From assembly GCF_000372725.1 (NCBI RefSeq), contig NW_005201792.1:656933-720932 (forward strand): a stretch of 64,000 nt of DNA, written 5' to 3'. The translations under genes were made by a program, and so were the position numbers. Of the stretch, positions 28,897-39,125 are shown piece after piece. The notes under the pieces were generated by a model, which saw nothing but the letters and a program-made list of their open reading frames with translations, was not told the origin of the DNA and made no database searches. Position 1 is the first letter of the stretch, and each line of letters begins with the position of its first letter. The stretch is from Emiliania huxleyi CCMP1516 (lineage: Eukaryota; Haptophyta; Isochrysidales; Noelaerhabdaceae).

Positions 28897-31380
28897 ATGC
28901 CCTCGATGCAGCGCGCACGAGGGCCGGAGACTCCCACCTTTGCGGCGGTGATAGGTGCCAGTGCGGCCAGTGCTTCCGCCGCCGCCGCTGCGAAGCTCGA
29001 CGTCAACATCAAGAACCCCTTTTTCTCCGAACTCAGGGCAAAGGCTGCAGATGCGGCGTCGCTCGACACTCTCATTGGCCTTGTCAAGTCTGAATTCCTG
29101 CGGAGCTTCCTTCACGAGGTCAAGTACCTCCTGTTCGACTTTTGCCTCGAGGGTATGAGCGGGCGCGAGGCGGCGTTTGCCAAGCTGCTCCACTTCCAAA
29201 AGGCCCACGCCATCTTTGAGGCGCACCAGCCGCGAATGAACAGTCTCGAGATTAGTGTCTTTCTCTCGATCGCACCGCTGCTCACGTCGGGACAGCCGCC
29301 ATCGGGGCTCGAAGCTTCAAATAGCGCGCCACGGCGCTCAGCAATGGGCGCGGCGGGCGCGGCACCGAGCTCAGCAGCGGCCGCAGCAACCGCAGCAAAG
29401 GTCCCCGCACCCGACGCAGCTGATGGCGCAGAGGGCGGGAAGGAGCTGGACTGGTCGGCGATGGAGGAGCTGGTGGCGCAGGAGGAGGAGTCGAAGTCTA
29501 AGGCGGCCAAGCGGAAGAAAAAGAAGAAGAAAAAGTCCACAGACTCCACCTTCGCGGCCGTGACTGGGGCCAATGCAGCCGCGGCCTCGGCGCTCGCCGC
29601 CCAGGCGGGCCTCGAGATAGACATGGACCAGCCCTTCTTCTCCGAGCTCCGAGACAAGGTGGCCGACGCCGCGACACTGGACGCGCTCATCGGCCTGATT
29701 GAGTCGGAATTCCTGCGCGCCTTCTTCCACGAGATCAAGCACCTCCAGTTTGACGCGTACTTTCACCAGGCGGACGACGCAGCCAAGCTCAGCCACTTTG
29801 AGAGGGCTTGCGCTCTCGTGGAGGCGCACACGTCGCGCGCCACCAGCCTTGAGACCAACGTCCTGGCGAGGTCGACGTGCCACAACCAGCTGCCGTGCAC
29901 TGGTGGCACGCGGAAGCAGCTGATCAGCCGCTGGCACCACGCGATCCGAGCGCTCCTCGATAGGTCGAGCCTCGGCGCGTTGCTAAACCCGGCGCAACCC
30001 GCCCCGCCGCCGCGGACGCGTCCCAGGATCCGGGTCGGCTTCTTTGCGATCGATCGGCTCGAGTGCTTTAGCGCGGTCTACCGTGGCCAGGCGAGGATCG
30101 TCACCCTGCTCGACCGGCGGCGCTTCGAGACGTGCCTCATCGTATCCTCCGCCTTGGCCGGCTCGCACCCCGACCTTCCCGAGGCTGGCGCGCTGTGGGA
30201 GGCAGTCGACCAGCGCGTGGGGTGCGCCGACGTGCGAGAGGCGCTGCAGAAGGTGGCGGCGCTGGAGCTCGACGTCCTCGTGTACCCGGAGATCGGGCTG
30301 CACCCATGGACCTGCATCATGGCCTATGCGCGGCTCGCGCCTGTGCAGGTCACGACGTGGGGCCACGCGCTCACGTCTGGCATCCCGACGATCGACTTTT
30401 ACTTTTCGAGCGCGTGGTTCGAAGCGGAGGGGGCGCAGGAGCACTACTCGGAGACGCTCGTGCTCATGCGCAGCCTCTCTTGCTGCTTGCCCGCCTTCCA
30501 CTTCACCGGAGCGCCGCTCGAGGAGGCGCTCAGCCTGCTGCCCCCGCCACCCGCCAAGCTCGTCTGCTGCTTGCAGCCGAGCCTGACGCTCAATATGCCG
30601 TTTGTGCGTCGCACGCTGCCGCGCATCCTCTCGCGGGTGCCCACCGCCGTCTTCCTATTCCTGCAGGACGGCATGTCCGCAAAGACGCTCACGGCCATCT
30701 CCCAGGCCCTCGACGGGAACGCGCTCTTCCTCCCCCGCGGGCCGGCCGGCTGGCTCCGCAAGTACATCTCGCGATGCGCGGTCTTCCTCGACGCGCACCC
30801 GTGTGGAAGCTGCAACGCCATGCTGCTCGACGCCTTCCTCGAGGGCCGAGTCATCGTCACGCTGCCTGGCCCGGATCTACAAGGCCGCTTCGCCCAGGGG
30901 TTCTACCGCAAGATGGGCTTGACGGACCCCATCGCCGCGACGGAGGACGCGTACGTCGAGCAGAGCGTGCGCTACCTCGTGGACGTGGCGGAGCGCCGCC
31001 GCATCGAGCGGCTCATCGCCCGGCGGCGCGGTGCGCTCGTTGACGAGCGCGACAGCGTGTCGGAGTGGGGCAACACCCTGGAGCTCGTCTGCAAGCCGTG
31101 GGTGCAATTGATACCCCCGCCCAGCCGTCTGCAAGCCGCGCGCGAGTGGCTCAAGAGCCGGTGCCTTCCCTCAAGAGCCTCGGCAGCGGCGCTGCGGTGC
31201 CTTCCCGCCTCGGACGCCCGGGTGGACGAGCAGGCTGCGCCGGCGGCGGACTGCCCGCCTGCACCGGGTGACCAAGACTCGCCTCCCGGTGTCCACCGCG
31301 AGGTCAAGCTCGCTCCAAACGAGCCGCCGGCCGCCAGCGCGGAGGTGTTGCACGCCGAGCAGAGCTGGAGCGAGTGCTGA
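28897..31380 (+). CDS. GT41 / O-GlcNAc-transferase-like glycosyltransferase with duplicated N-terminal module
   Basis: Intronless, about 827 aa from the ATG at 28897. The C-terminal half (about 369-745) has the GT-B catalytic region of family GT41: RIRVGFFAIDRLECFS, LDVLVYPEIGLHPWTC, LAPVQVTTWGHALTSGIPTI with DFYFSSAWFEAEGAQEHYSE after it, and AVFLDAHPCGSCNAMLLDAF near the UDP-sugar site. GT41 enzymes transfer GlcNAc, Glc or Fuc to proteins. Instead of the usual long TPR array, the N-terminus has two copies of a module (about 14-122 and 218-322) reading TFAAV.GA..A...A, PFFSELR.K..DA..LD.LIGL and SEFLR.F.HE.K.L, separated by a Lys-rich linker (SKAAKRKKKKKKKS). The Lys run could act as a nuclear localisation signal. 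Function of the module unknown. Confidence 0.8.
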   Translation: MPSMQRARGPETPTFAAVIGASAASASAAAAAKLDVNIKNPFFSELRAKAADAASLDTLIGLVKSEFLRSFLHEVKYLLFDFCLEGMSGREAAFAKLLHFQKAHAIFEAHQPRMNSLEISVFLSIAPLLTSGQPPSGLEASNSAPRRSAMGAAGAAPSSAAAAATAAKVPAPDAADGAEGGKELDWSAMEELVAQEEESKSKAAKRKKKKKKKSTDSTFAAVTGANAAAASALAAQAGLEIDMDQPFFSELRDKVADAATLDALIGLIESEFLRAFFHEIKHLQFDAYFHQADDAAKLSHFERACALVEAHTSRATSLETNVLARSTCHNQLPCTGGTRKQLISRWHHAIRALLDRSSLGALLNPAQPAPPPRTRPRIRVGFFAIDRLECFSAVYRGQARIVTLLDRRRFETCLIVSSALAGSHPDLPEAGALWEAVDQRVGCADVREALQKVAALELDVLVYPEIGLHPWTCIMAYARLAPVQVTTWGHALTSGIPTIDFYFSSAWFEAEGAQEHYSETLVLMRSLSCCLPAFHFTGAPLEEALSLLPPPPAKLVCCLQPSLTLNMPFVRRTLPRILSRVPTAVFLFLQDGMSAKTLTAISQALDGNALFLPRGPAGWLRKYISRCAVFLDAHPCGSCNAMLLDAFLEGRVIVTLPGPDLQGRFAQGFYRKMGLTDPIAATEDAYVEQSVRYLVDVAERRRIERLIARRRGALVDERDSVSEWGNTLELVCKPWVQLIPPPSRLQAAREWLKSRCLPSRASAAALRCLPASDARVDEQAAPAADCPPAPGDQDSPPGVHREVKLAPNEPPAASAEVLHAEQSWSEC

Positions 31381-31500
31381 TACGGTTTGCGCGCTCGGCA
31401 ATGCGTTTAGGGAGCCCGTGTGCGACCACCGTCGATGTAGGTCTTTTGGCGAGATGGGAGCGTGAAGAGTTGAAGAGAAAGAAGGATTTCATGCAAGTAG

Positions 31501-31690
31501 GGCTCCCGTACCATGCGGACGACCCTATCCAACCATGCTCAAGTGCTCAACCTGTTATGACCCCCCCCCCCCCCCTGAACACACCACAGACAGAGTCAGA
31601 GAGAGAAAAGTCAAAAGAAGAAAGAGAGAGATTGTGTACATAGGGAGGATGAGACGATCGAGGGGTCCCGTACCATGCGGAATCGACCCT
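31501..31690 (+). repeat. Dispersed repeat B, two shortened core copies
   Basis: CTCCCGTACCATGCGGACGA with CTCAAGTGCTCAA at 31501-31552, then a C-run after TATGA, then the core GAGACGATCGAGGGGTCCCG with TACCATGCGGAATCGACCCT at 31651-31690. The rest of 31381-31892 holds no gene; the MAEA promoter should lie at its right end. Confidence 0.7.
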
Positions 31691-31892
31691 TAGGACTTTC
31701 CTCCCGATCAAAGTAAAAGAAAGAAAAAAGAAACATTCGCCGCACGCTCACCCGATCAGCTCCCGTCCACTTAGCCAGCGGCAGCTGCCCGCCGTGAACC
31801 ACGCACTAGCGTGCTCTCCGGCTGAGCCTAGAAGGAAGGGGGTTGTGCTCACCCATCCACACCACCATGCACAGGCGACAAGGCGAGACTAT

Positions 31893-34671
31893 ATGGCTCG
31901 CGTGCTCGACGCCAGCCTCGTGCACGTGCCGTACGAAGAGCTGGTGCCCTCCGCCCGCTCCCCTCCAACCCACCACGCCTCTCGCGCTGCCACTTGGCCC
32001 CCTCGCCCGCCACAGGCGCAGGCTAGCCGCGAGAGCCGCGCCGCTGTGGCGTCAGACCTCGACACGCTGATGAGGAGCATCAGCGCGCTCTCCGCTCCGG
32101 CGGACGGCGAGGCCAGCAGCGGCGAAGCCGACTCTGGCGCCGGATCCAGCGGCCGGGGCGTGAGCGCGAACGAGGCGCGCCAGGTGGTCAGTGGCCTCGT
32201 CGAGCAGATCAACCGCCTCAAGCGCAAGGTGGACGAGGGGCGGCGTGCCGAGGCGGAGGGGATTGCACGGTGCCGCTCGCGGATCGCGTGCCTCCTCTCC
32301 CACAGCTCCGCCCCCGAAGACGGAGCCGCGGGCGGAGGCGGCGCCAGGCTCGCGGACGCCCGGTGCGACCGCTTTGTCGCCGACTACCTGCTCCGGACCG
32401 GGCGGCACCACTCGGCCAGCGAAACTTCTGGCCGCGGCGTGGGGGTTCAACTCGCCGCGTCTTTTGACGCCGGCACTGCGATTAGGCGGCCGCCCTGTGC
32501 GCCTCCGCCAACGGCGGCGTCGCCGCGCTGCTCGACGAGAGGAACGCGCCGTGTGTCCCTCGCTCACGTACACACACGAGCCCTCCACCGGTCCACCGGA
32601 GCACCGCATTGCTCTTGCCTGCTCTTGCCTGCTCTTGCGGCTTGGGAGGGCAGCGTCAGCAAGCGGGAGGCGCCCGCAGGCGGGAGGCGCCCGCAGAGCT
32701 CCGGCCGTCCTCTGTTGGCAGGCCCCTCACCGAGTGCCGCCGGGTGACGGACGCGCTTCTCCGCCAAGACGCCGGCCCAGCCCTGCAGTGGTGCGAGAGG
32801 GAGAGTGCGCGCCGCCACCGGCCCCCGCCACCCCTCTTGCCACTCCTCTTGCCTCTCCCCACAGCAGCACACTCTCGCGCGGCTCAACAGGCGCACGCAG
32901 CTCTCCCACACTGTGCCGACCCCCCGCTGGCAGCCCGCCGCCTCTGCACGCTCCGCCGCTGCAGCCACCCCGCCGGCACGCTCTCGGCCAGCCCTTGCTG
33001 CACTGCCCGCACCACCTCCTGCCGCAGGGCACCGGCTCGCCAAGCTGCGCTCGCCGCTCGAGCCGCAGCTGCGGCTGCAGCACTTCCTCGCCCTCGTCGC
33101 CGCGGGCGAGCAGCGGCGAGGTGGACTCGACGGGGCGGGCAGTGCACGCCGCCCTCACGCCTCCCCCCTCACGCGCCCCCCAGGTGCCGCCGTCGAGGCT
33201 GTGGAGTACGCGAGGCGCCACCTGCAGCCGGCCGGCTTGCCGGAGGCCGTCGCGGAGGAGGCGAGGCGAGGCATGGTGTGCGCCTCCCCGCCGCCCCGCC
33301 CCGAACGGAGAAGGGGGGGAGGAGGCGGAGGCGGAGGGGAGAGCCGGGCCGAGAGAGCGCGACAGCTGAGACCGCGGTGGCGGCGCGCAGGCGCTGCTAG
33401 CCCTTGGCACGCGCACTTCCCTCCCGCACGCCTCGCTGCTCGACCCGGGCCGGTGGCGGCGAGCGGTGGGCAGCCTCTAGATGCAGCCTCTAGATGCGGA
33501 GGGGCAGGGCGCTGCCGTGCGCTCGGGTGGCACACGCGGTGCCCTCGCAATGCGCGGCGCAGCCTCCCCGAGCAGTGGACATGGCTGGCCACGGGACATG
33601 CCTGGCCACGGGACATGCCTGGCCACGGGACATGCCTGGCCACGGGACATGCCTGGCCACGCGCGCGTCGAGGGCGCGGCCGCCGGCGCAGGCACGCCTC
33701 GACCACCCTCCCCCCCTCTGCGTGCGCGCCCTTGCAGGCAGACCGGTTCGGGCGCGACTTCCTCCGCCTGGCGGGCGCCCCGCCGACGCCGCCGCTGGTG
33801 GTTGCTCTCGCCGCCGGCGTCGCGGCGCTGAAGACACCCTTCTGCTCGCTGCCAGAGCACCAGGCGCCGAGATGTAGCCGAGATGTAGCCGAGATATCGC
33901 CCTTCTGCTCGCTGCCAGAGCACCAGGCGCCGAGATGTAGCCGAGATGAAGCCGAGATATCGCCCTTCTGCTCGCTGCCAGAGCACCAGGCGCCGAGATG
34001 TAGCCGAGATGAAGCCGAGATATCGCCCTTCTGCTCGCTGCCAGAGCACCAGGCGCCGAGCCGCCTGGGCTTGCGGCGAGCCCTTGACACGTACATGACA
34101 TGCCCGCGACTTGTCCCGCAGGCGCCGAGCTGTCCAGTCTGCTGCGGCCCGATCCGAGGGCGCGAGCCGCAGCCACATATACACAATAGATCTAATAATA
34201 ATAATAATATGCCGCAGTCACCCCACCTCTAACACACTCCTCCCCGCCAACCCCTCCCGCCGATCGTTGCAGCCGACCCGCCCTCCCCGTGGGCAGGCTC
34301 GCCACCAGGCTCCCTTCCTGCCAGCGCTCGCGCTCCGCCGTCACCTGCCGCCTCTCCGGCACTCTGCTCGACGAGGTGCAGCTCGCCTCCGGGGCACCTC
34401 GGCCACACCTCGGCCGCGCCTCGGCCGCACCTCTGGCACCGTGGGTGTAGGACAACCCGCCGCTCGTCCTGCCGTCGGGTCACGTCTACGCCGAGGCAGC
34501 CGAGCCGCGGGGCTCGAGGCGGCGCAGCATCCCGGCCAGACGCCGGCCGAACTTCGGCTGTAGGCGGCGGTCTTGCGGCTCGAGGCGGCGCATGGCGGCG
34601 GCGCGTTCCGCGACCCGCGCACGGACGACGTCGTGACGATGGGCTCCCTCCGCCGCGCCTACTTTTTGTGA
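31893..34671 (+). CDS. MAEA/Gid9-like subunit of the GID/CTLH E3 ubiquitin ligase
   Basis: Multi-exon gene from the ATG at 31893 (MARVLDASLVHVPYEEL, matching the MAEA start) to the TGA at 34671. Blocks in order: a coiled segment (SGLVEQINRLKRKVDE), LisH (DRFVADYLLRTGRHHSAS), CTLH (ECRRVTDALLRQDAGPALQW, then LAKLRSPLEPQLRLQHFLAL), CRA (AVEAVEYARRHLQPAGL, SLLDPGRWRRAVGSL, VVALAAGVAALKTPFC), then a degenerate RING (CPVCCGPI ... CRLSGTLLDE) and the family C-terminus (DDVVTMGSLRRAYFL). MAEA/Gid9 pairs with RMD5/Gid2 to form the catalytic RING dimer. Introns include GC donors. One extra A near 32422-32424 may shift the LisH frame (GAAACTT where GAACTT would read ASELLAAAW), so the exact model is open. 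Confidence 0.8.
33586..33660 (+). repeat. 17-base intronic minisatellite
   Basis: Four to five tandem copies of TGGCCACGGGACATGCC within a MAEA intron. Confidence 0.9.
33838..34065 (+). repeat. 63-base tandem repeat carrying an exon end plus splice donor
   Basis: Four copies (starting at 33838, 33900, 33963 and 34026) of a unit with CCCTTCTGCTCGCTGCCAGA and GCACCAGGCGCCGAG. Each repeats the MAEA coding end PFCSLPEHQ followed by a GC donor (CAG/GCGCCGAG); the real downstream exon, after 34121, also begins GCGCCGAG. Confidence 0.85.
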
Positions 34672-34969
34672 GGGCACAGTGGCGCACAAGGGTTTGCTTG
34701 GAGCAACGACATGCCGGCTCTCTCGTCTCTGGCACTTGTTGCACTGATGGACCTCGTGCGCATCGATCACGATGTGTCGTGGGTGTGCCGCTTAGCGCGC
34801 TAACCAGGCGCTAACTCTTGAGAGCTAACTCTTGAGAGCCGGTGATTAGACTACGGCGCGCGCTATACCGTGTAGACGGCGCGCAGCCTCCTGATCGACC
34901 TCACTGTACCGTACACCCAATCCCAAAGTATCTCTCGTGTCACACAAGACTCTCCACCAGAGAGCACAG
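34672..34969. other. Short convergent spacer
   Basis: About 300 bases between the MAEA stop and the stop of the minus-strand membrane protein. Includes a doubled GAGAGCTAACTCTT-type motif at 34812-34836. No gene seen. Confidence 0.5.
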
Positions 34970-36133
34970 TCACACCCGCTGAGGCGCACCGCCCATCCAG
35001 TCGTCGATCGGACGCGCCGGCGCCGCCGTGGCGGGAGGTGCTGCGGTCGGCGCCGCCCGCCGTCTCGAGCCCCGCAGCGAGCGGAGGGCCGCAGCCGCGA
35101 GGCTGGCGCAGCACGCGAGCGGCCCGAGGGCGCCGCCGCTGCGGTAGGCGCCCGAGCGGCCGTCCCACGGGGCGGAGAGTGCGGCCTCTGCGGCGGCGGT
35201 GTGCTGCGGGCCGAGGGCCCACGCGAGGGCGGGCCAGGCGAGGAGGGGCACTGCGTCGACGACGAGGAAGCAGGCGAGCAGCTGGGCGAGGACCACCTTG
35301 GCCGCCACCTCGCCCTCGAATTCGAACGCAAAGGCGCGCGCGACGGCCGCGATGGCGTCGAGGGTGGAGCAGGCCACCCACAGCGAGACGAGCAGGCCGA
35401 GCCTGCGCCGCGCCGGGTCGAGGAGCGCCGCGACGCCGGCGCGCTGCGGCTGCGACGCGACAGGCGCAGAGGGCGGCTCGCACGCGGCGCGCACGAGCGC
35501 CTCGAGAGGAGGGATGCGGCGGGCGGCGGAGATGGCCACAAGGATCCGAGCCGTGTGCACGGGGAGGGTGAGCCAGGCCCAGAGGAAGGTGTGCGTCCGC
35601 AAGAAGGCGAGCGCGCTCAACCAGCCGAGCCCGACAAGGCAGAGCTCCGCCGCGAGCGCCGTGTAGAGCGCCGTCGCTGCGGCGCACACGACCCAGCTGC
35701 CGGCGGCGAGGGCCGCGTTGCTGCGGCTCTGGCGGTCCTGCGAGAGGCGCCGCTTCAGCCGCTGATATGCGGCAGGGATGGCGCGCTCTGCGTACTCGAC
35801 GAGGTCGGTGGACGCGAGCGACTCGCGTAGTCTCGAGCGGAGCTCCGTGTGCTCGAGGACGGCAGAGAGGTCGAGGTGCGCCGCGAGCTGCTTCTGCGTG
35901 CGAGGGTTCGCCACCGCCGCCGCGAGCTCCTCGCCGAGGTTGAGCGAGGCCAGCATGGCCTTCCGCTCCGATGCAAAGGCTACCCGCACACAGGATCGCA
36001 GGTCGAGGAGTTCCTCGAGCCCGGCTCGCACGTCCGGCGAGCGCAGCGCGTCGAGAACGTGCGCCCGGACGCTCGCCTCGAGGTCCGAATCCTCACTGTC
36101 GTGCAGCTGCCGGTGCTTCTTGCCAGAGAACAT
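34970..36133 (-). CDS. Predicted multi-pass membrane protein (387 aa)
   Basis: Single exon from the ATG at 36133. The first 150 residues are helical and charged (EASVRAHVLDALRSPDVRAG, ANPRTQKQLAAHLDLSAVLE, RLKRRLSQDRQSRSNAAL). Then come about five hydrophobic segments, for example AAGSWVVCAAATALYTALAA, LGWLSALAFLRTHTFLWAWL, LGLLVSLWVACSTLDAIAAV and VVLAQLLACFLVVDAVPLLA, and a short Ala/Pro-rich tail. I recognise no family. No signal peptide precedes the helical domain, which is probably cytosolic. Product unknown. Confidence 0.65.
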   Translation of the reverse strand: MFSGKKHRQLHDSEDSDLEASVRAHVLDALRSPDVRAGLEELLDLRSCVRVAFASERKAMLASLNLGEELAAAVANPRTQKQLAAHLDLSAVLEHTELRSRLRESLASTDLVEYAERAIPAAYQRLKRRLSQDRQSRSNAALAAGSWVVCAAATALYTALAAELCLVGLGWLSALAFLRTHTFLWAWLTLPVHTARILVAISAARRIPPLEALVRAACEPPSAPVASQPQRAGVAALLDPARRRLGLLVSLWVACSTLDAIAAVARAFAFEFEGEVAAKVVLAQLLACFLVVDAVPLLAWPALAWALGPQHTAAAEAALSAPWDGRSGAYRSGGALGPLACCASLAAAALRSLRGSRRRAAPTAAPPATAAPARPIDDWMGGAPQRV

Positions 36134-36484
36134 TGTGGCGCGTGCGCCACCAAAGTGTGGGCTGGCGCCAACGCGAGTGCTATGACGAGGCTAACCTCGG
36201 AATGTGACAACCCAGAATGGCTGTGCTGGCTCCTTCACAGCCATCTTACCTAAGGATGGCTGAGCTAGCTGCAGTGCAGCCATAGCCTCCAGCCCGATGG
36301 CCACACACACGGCAGCCATCCTTAGTAGACACGGCTGGAGACGCACTACCGCAGCCACACCGCCCGCCTCGAGGTGAGCCCTCTTGGCTGAGCTGGCTAC
36401 ATCGTACTCGAGTAGTAGAGGGTGTGTGTGTGTGTGTGTTGTAGCCATCTTGGGACTTGGGAAAGATGGCTGCGGGACAGCCAT

Positions 36485-36718
36485 TTCAGCCATCTACTAT
36501 GGCTGGGGCACCACAGTCAGTGCAGCCATCCTCCGGAGCATGGCTGGTGATAATTCGATGGCAGCCGTCCGCCTCCCCCGCCACACGCACAAATGGCTGC
36601 GCGCTTGTCGCCCCCGGCCTCGCGGGACGGCTGCCATCGGCTGCCATCGAATTACCACCAGCCATGGCTCTGGAGGATGGCTGCCATCTCTATGACGCAG
36701 CCATAGTAGATGGCTGAA
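36485..36718. mobile_element. Foldback MITE built on ATGGCTG/CAGCCAT motifs
   Basis: Perfect 21-base inverted termini TTCAGCCATCTACTATGGCT+G at 36485-36505 and 36698-36718. The arms stay complementary over about 80 bases (36492-36572 against 36627-36713) through GTGCAGCCATCCTCC...AGCATGGCTGGTGATAATTC. The surrounding 36210-36480 is also crowded with ATGGCTG and CAGCCAT, suggesting an older related copy. No target duplication found; no coding capacity. Confidence 0.65.
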
Positions 36719-37001
36719 CCCCACTGCGGGCAGACTGCGGGCGCCAGCGTCGCCCTGGCGGACGGGGAAGGAACAGAGAATACAACAAACACTGAAGGCT
36801 AGATGGCAGAGCCCGACTGACACACGGCTCGGAAGGCAGCGGAGCAGTCGGCGGCTCCTCCCGAAGTGCTCTTTCTTTCTTTCGATATCGGGACCCCCGC
36901 ATCCAGCACACAACCACGCCAAAACAAAACCCAGGATTTCGGCTTCGAGGAGTTCCCCGTTTCGGCCACCTTGACCCGACCACAGAGAGCCGCCGGTGGG
37001 T

Positions 37002-38298
37002 ATGCCCGCCAAGTCGCTGAGTCCAGACGCGGACGTGGCCACGTCGCCAAAGGAGACCATCACCCAAGTCTACGTGTGCAAGTTCCCTTCCTGCAGCCGC
37101 TCCTACGTCTCCACGGACGGTGCGCCGCGCGCGCGGGGGTGCAGCAAAACGGCCGGCCTGCTGCGCGCGGGCCCTGGGGCGAGGGGCGGGGGCGGGGGTG
37201 GAAGGGCGTCGGTGAAGCGAGGGCGCGGTGCGCGGCCGGCGCGGACAGCGGGGTCCGCGCGCGGTCGCGCTGAGGAGACGGCGGGTGAGGGATTGACACG
37301 CGCGGCCGGCGCGCCTCACCCCAGCCGCCCCGTCGCGCGCGCAGGCGTGCGAAAGCACTGCAGGAAGCACCACCCGGCGTGGCTCGCCGCGCTCGACGAG
37401 CAGGCCAAGGAGGGCCGCACGCACAACCGCTCCGAGCTCTACTGCGTCGCGCGGCCGCTCACGCGCGAAGAGGCCGAGACGTTTGCGCGCGAGGAGCCTC
37501 GCAAGCGGCAGCGCACGGCGCCGGAGGAGGTGAACCGGGGCGCGTCGGACGAGACCGCGGTCGACTCTCCGCTGCTCAGCACCGCCGACGTGCCTCAGCA
37601 CGCCTACAGTACGCCGCAGCACGGTCCCGCTGCAGAGTCGCCGCGGGGCGAGTACGTCTTTGCCGAGCACCAGCCGTGGGCGATAGCGGTGCAGATGCCG
37701 CCGCTGCGGCTGGAGGACCCGCTGCTCGCGCACCACGACTCGCCCGTCACCTTCAACTTCAACGAGGCGATGCCGCCTCCGAAGCGAGGCGCGCGCCCCG
37801 TCACCCGCGCACCCCCCCCCCTCCCGCACCCTCTACCCGCACCCTCTACCCGCACCCTCTACCCGCACCCTCTACCCGCACCCTCTACCCGCACCCTCTA
37901 CCCGCACCCTCTACCCGCACCCTCTACCCGCACCCTCTACCCGCACCCTCTACCCGCACCCTCTACCCGCACCCTCTACCCGCACCCTCTACCCGCACCC
38001 TCTACCCGCACCCTCTACCCGCACCCTCTACCCGCACCCTCTGCCCGCACCCTCGACTGCCCGCAGGGGCGTCGCTCGCCTTTGGCCTGCACTCGGTCCT
38101 CTCCCTCGACCCCGTCGGCCCCAACCCGTACGACGCCGAGGAGCTCGCCTGTGTCGAGGCGGAGAGGATCGCAAACGAGACGGTGCCTGTCGAGGCGGAG
38201 GAGGGTCTGCCGCAGTCTCCCCCTCTTCCTACACACCTCCCCGACACCTCCTCGACACTTCCTAGGCGGAGGCCTTCTGCGCCTCCCTCTTCGTGTGA
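37002..38298 (+). CDS. Single C2H2 zinc-finger protein (240 aa)
   Basis: Model: 37002-37119, 37345-37788, 38067-38194, 38266-38298, in phase throughout. The first intron falls inside one C2H2 finger, CKFPSCSRSYVSTDGVRKHC followed by RKHH, which binds zinc and probably DNA. After it come AWLAALDEQAKEGRTHNRSE, an Arg/Lys patch (REEPRKRQRTAP) that may be a nuclear localisation signal, Pro/Glu-rich sequence, FNFNEAMPPPKRG, AFGLHSVLSLDPVGPNPYDA and the C-terminus AEAFCASLFV. Likely a nuclear regulator; target unknown. Introns 2 and 3 start with GC; intron 2 is largely a minisatellite. Confidence 0.7.
37824..38052 (+). repeat. 13-base intronic minisatellite
   Basis: About 16 tandem copies of CCCTCTACCCGCA filling the second intron of the zinc-finger gene. 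The intron has a GC donor at 37789 and ends at the acceptor CCGCAG (38066). Confidence 0.9.
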
Positions 38299-38718
38299 GG
38301 TGCTGGACTGCACGCGCCTGTGCCGGACGCTTAGCTCCTCCGCCGCCGCTCCGCGATCCTGTCTTCTTCCCTCCCCCCGCACGAAGGCCTCCAGGCGCCG
38401 GCACCGAGGTCTCCTCTCCTGCCGCCTCCTGCCCCCCTTCGGCGTCGGCCGTGACCTCCCCTGTGGCTCCCCTCTCCCTCGCCCACCCCCGGGCCCAGCA
38501 CCCACGCCCCGACTTGTCTCGCCCCCTCCCCGCACCCCTTTCAGGGCGCCTGTACACACACCCGAAGCATTGTCTCTCCCGCCCTGTGACACACTTCGAC
38601 TTATAATTATACCCTCGCGTCTATGCCCCCTCCCCCGCATACCCCTCTGTACAGACTCTGTGTTTAGTGACACTTCCATGCCCCCGATGTTTGCGCGTCT
38701 GACTACATCAGAAAATAA
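38299..38718. other. 3' flank of the zinc-finger gene, pyrimidine-rich
   Basis: Pro/Arg-coding-looking frames here are composition artefacts of CCT/CCC runs. The Copia element inserted at its right end (TTAAT at 38719-38723). No gene supported. Confidence 0.5.
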
Positions 38719-38723
38719 TTAAT

Positions 38724-39000
38724 TGCACAAGACCCGCACCCGCTCCCACTCCGGCGTGGGGAGTGCCAGGCGGGGCGGCGAGCGGAGATGGAGAGGGCGG
38801 TGCTTCGTTGTTGCGCGAGAGCGGTGAGAGCCAGTCTCCGAGGTCGTCTTGCTCCATAGGATTCGAACAATACGAAGGTTCCCAAAACAGTAAACACACG
38901 GAACGAAGGGACGCACGGACTAATTGATATACAAAACTAATCGGCGGTTATTATTAGCAACGGAGCGCGTGAATGGGCTACCCGTAGTGGGGTAGGCGCA
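38724..39000 (-). repeat. 3' LTR of the Copia element (277 bases)
   Basis: Matches the other LTR with about two substitutions outside two blocks it alone carries: about 62 bases (from GCTTCGTTGTTGCGCGAGAG to TTGCTCCATAGGATT) and about 7 bases in AAACAGTAAACACACGG. Confidence 0.93.
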
Positions 39001-39125
39001 TCCCCCCCCAATGGCGGCGGGCGTAGATGCGAGCTGGCATTGCTCATGAACGTGATCCCTCCCCGCTTTCGGCCGCCCGGCGCGACTCGATGGCGCTGGG
39101 GGCAGGGGGAACTGTTGGATCGGGC

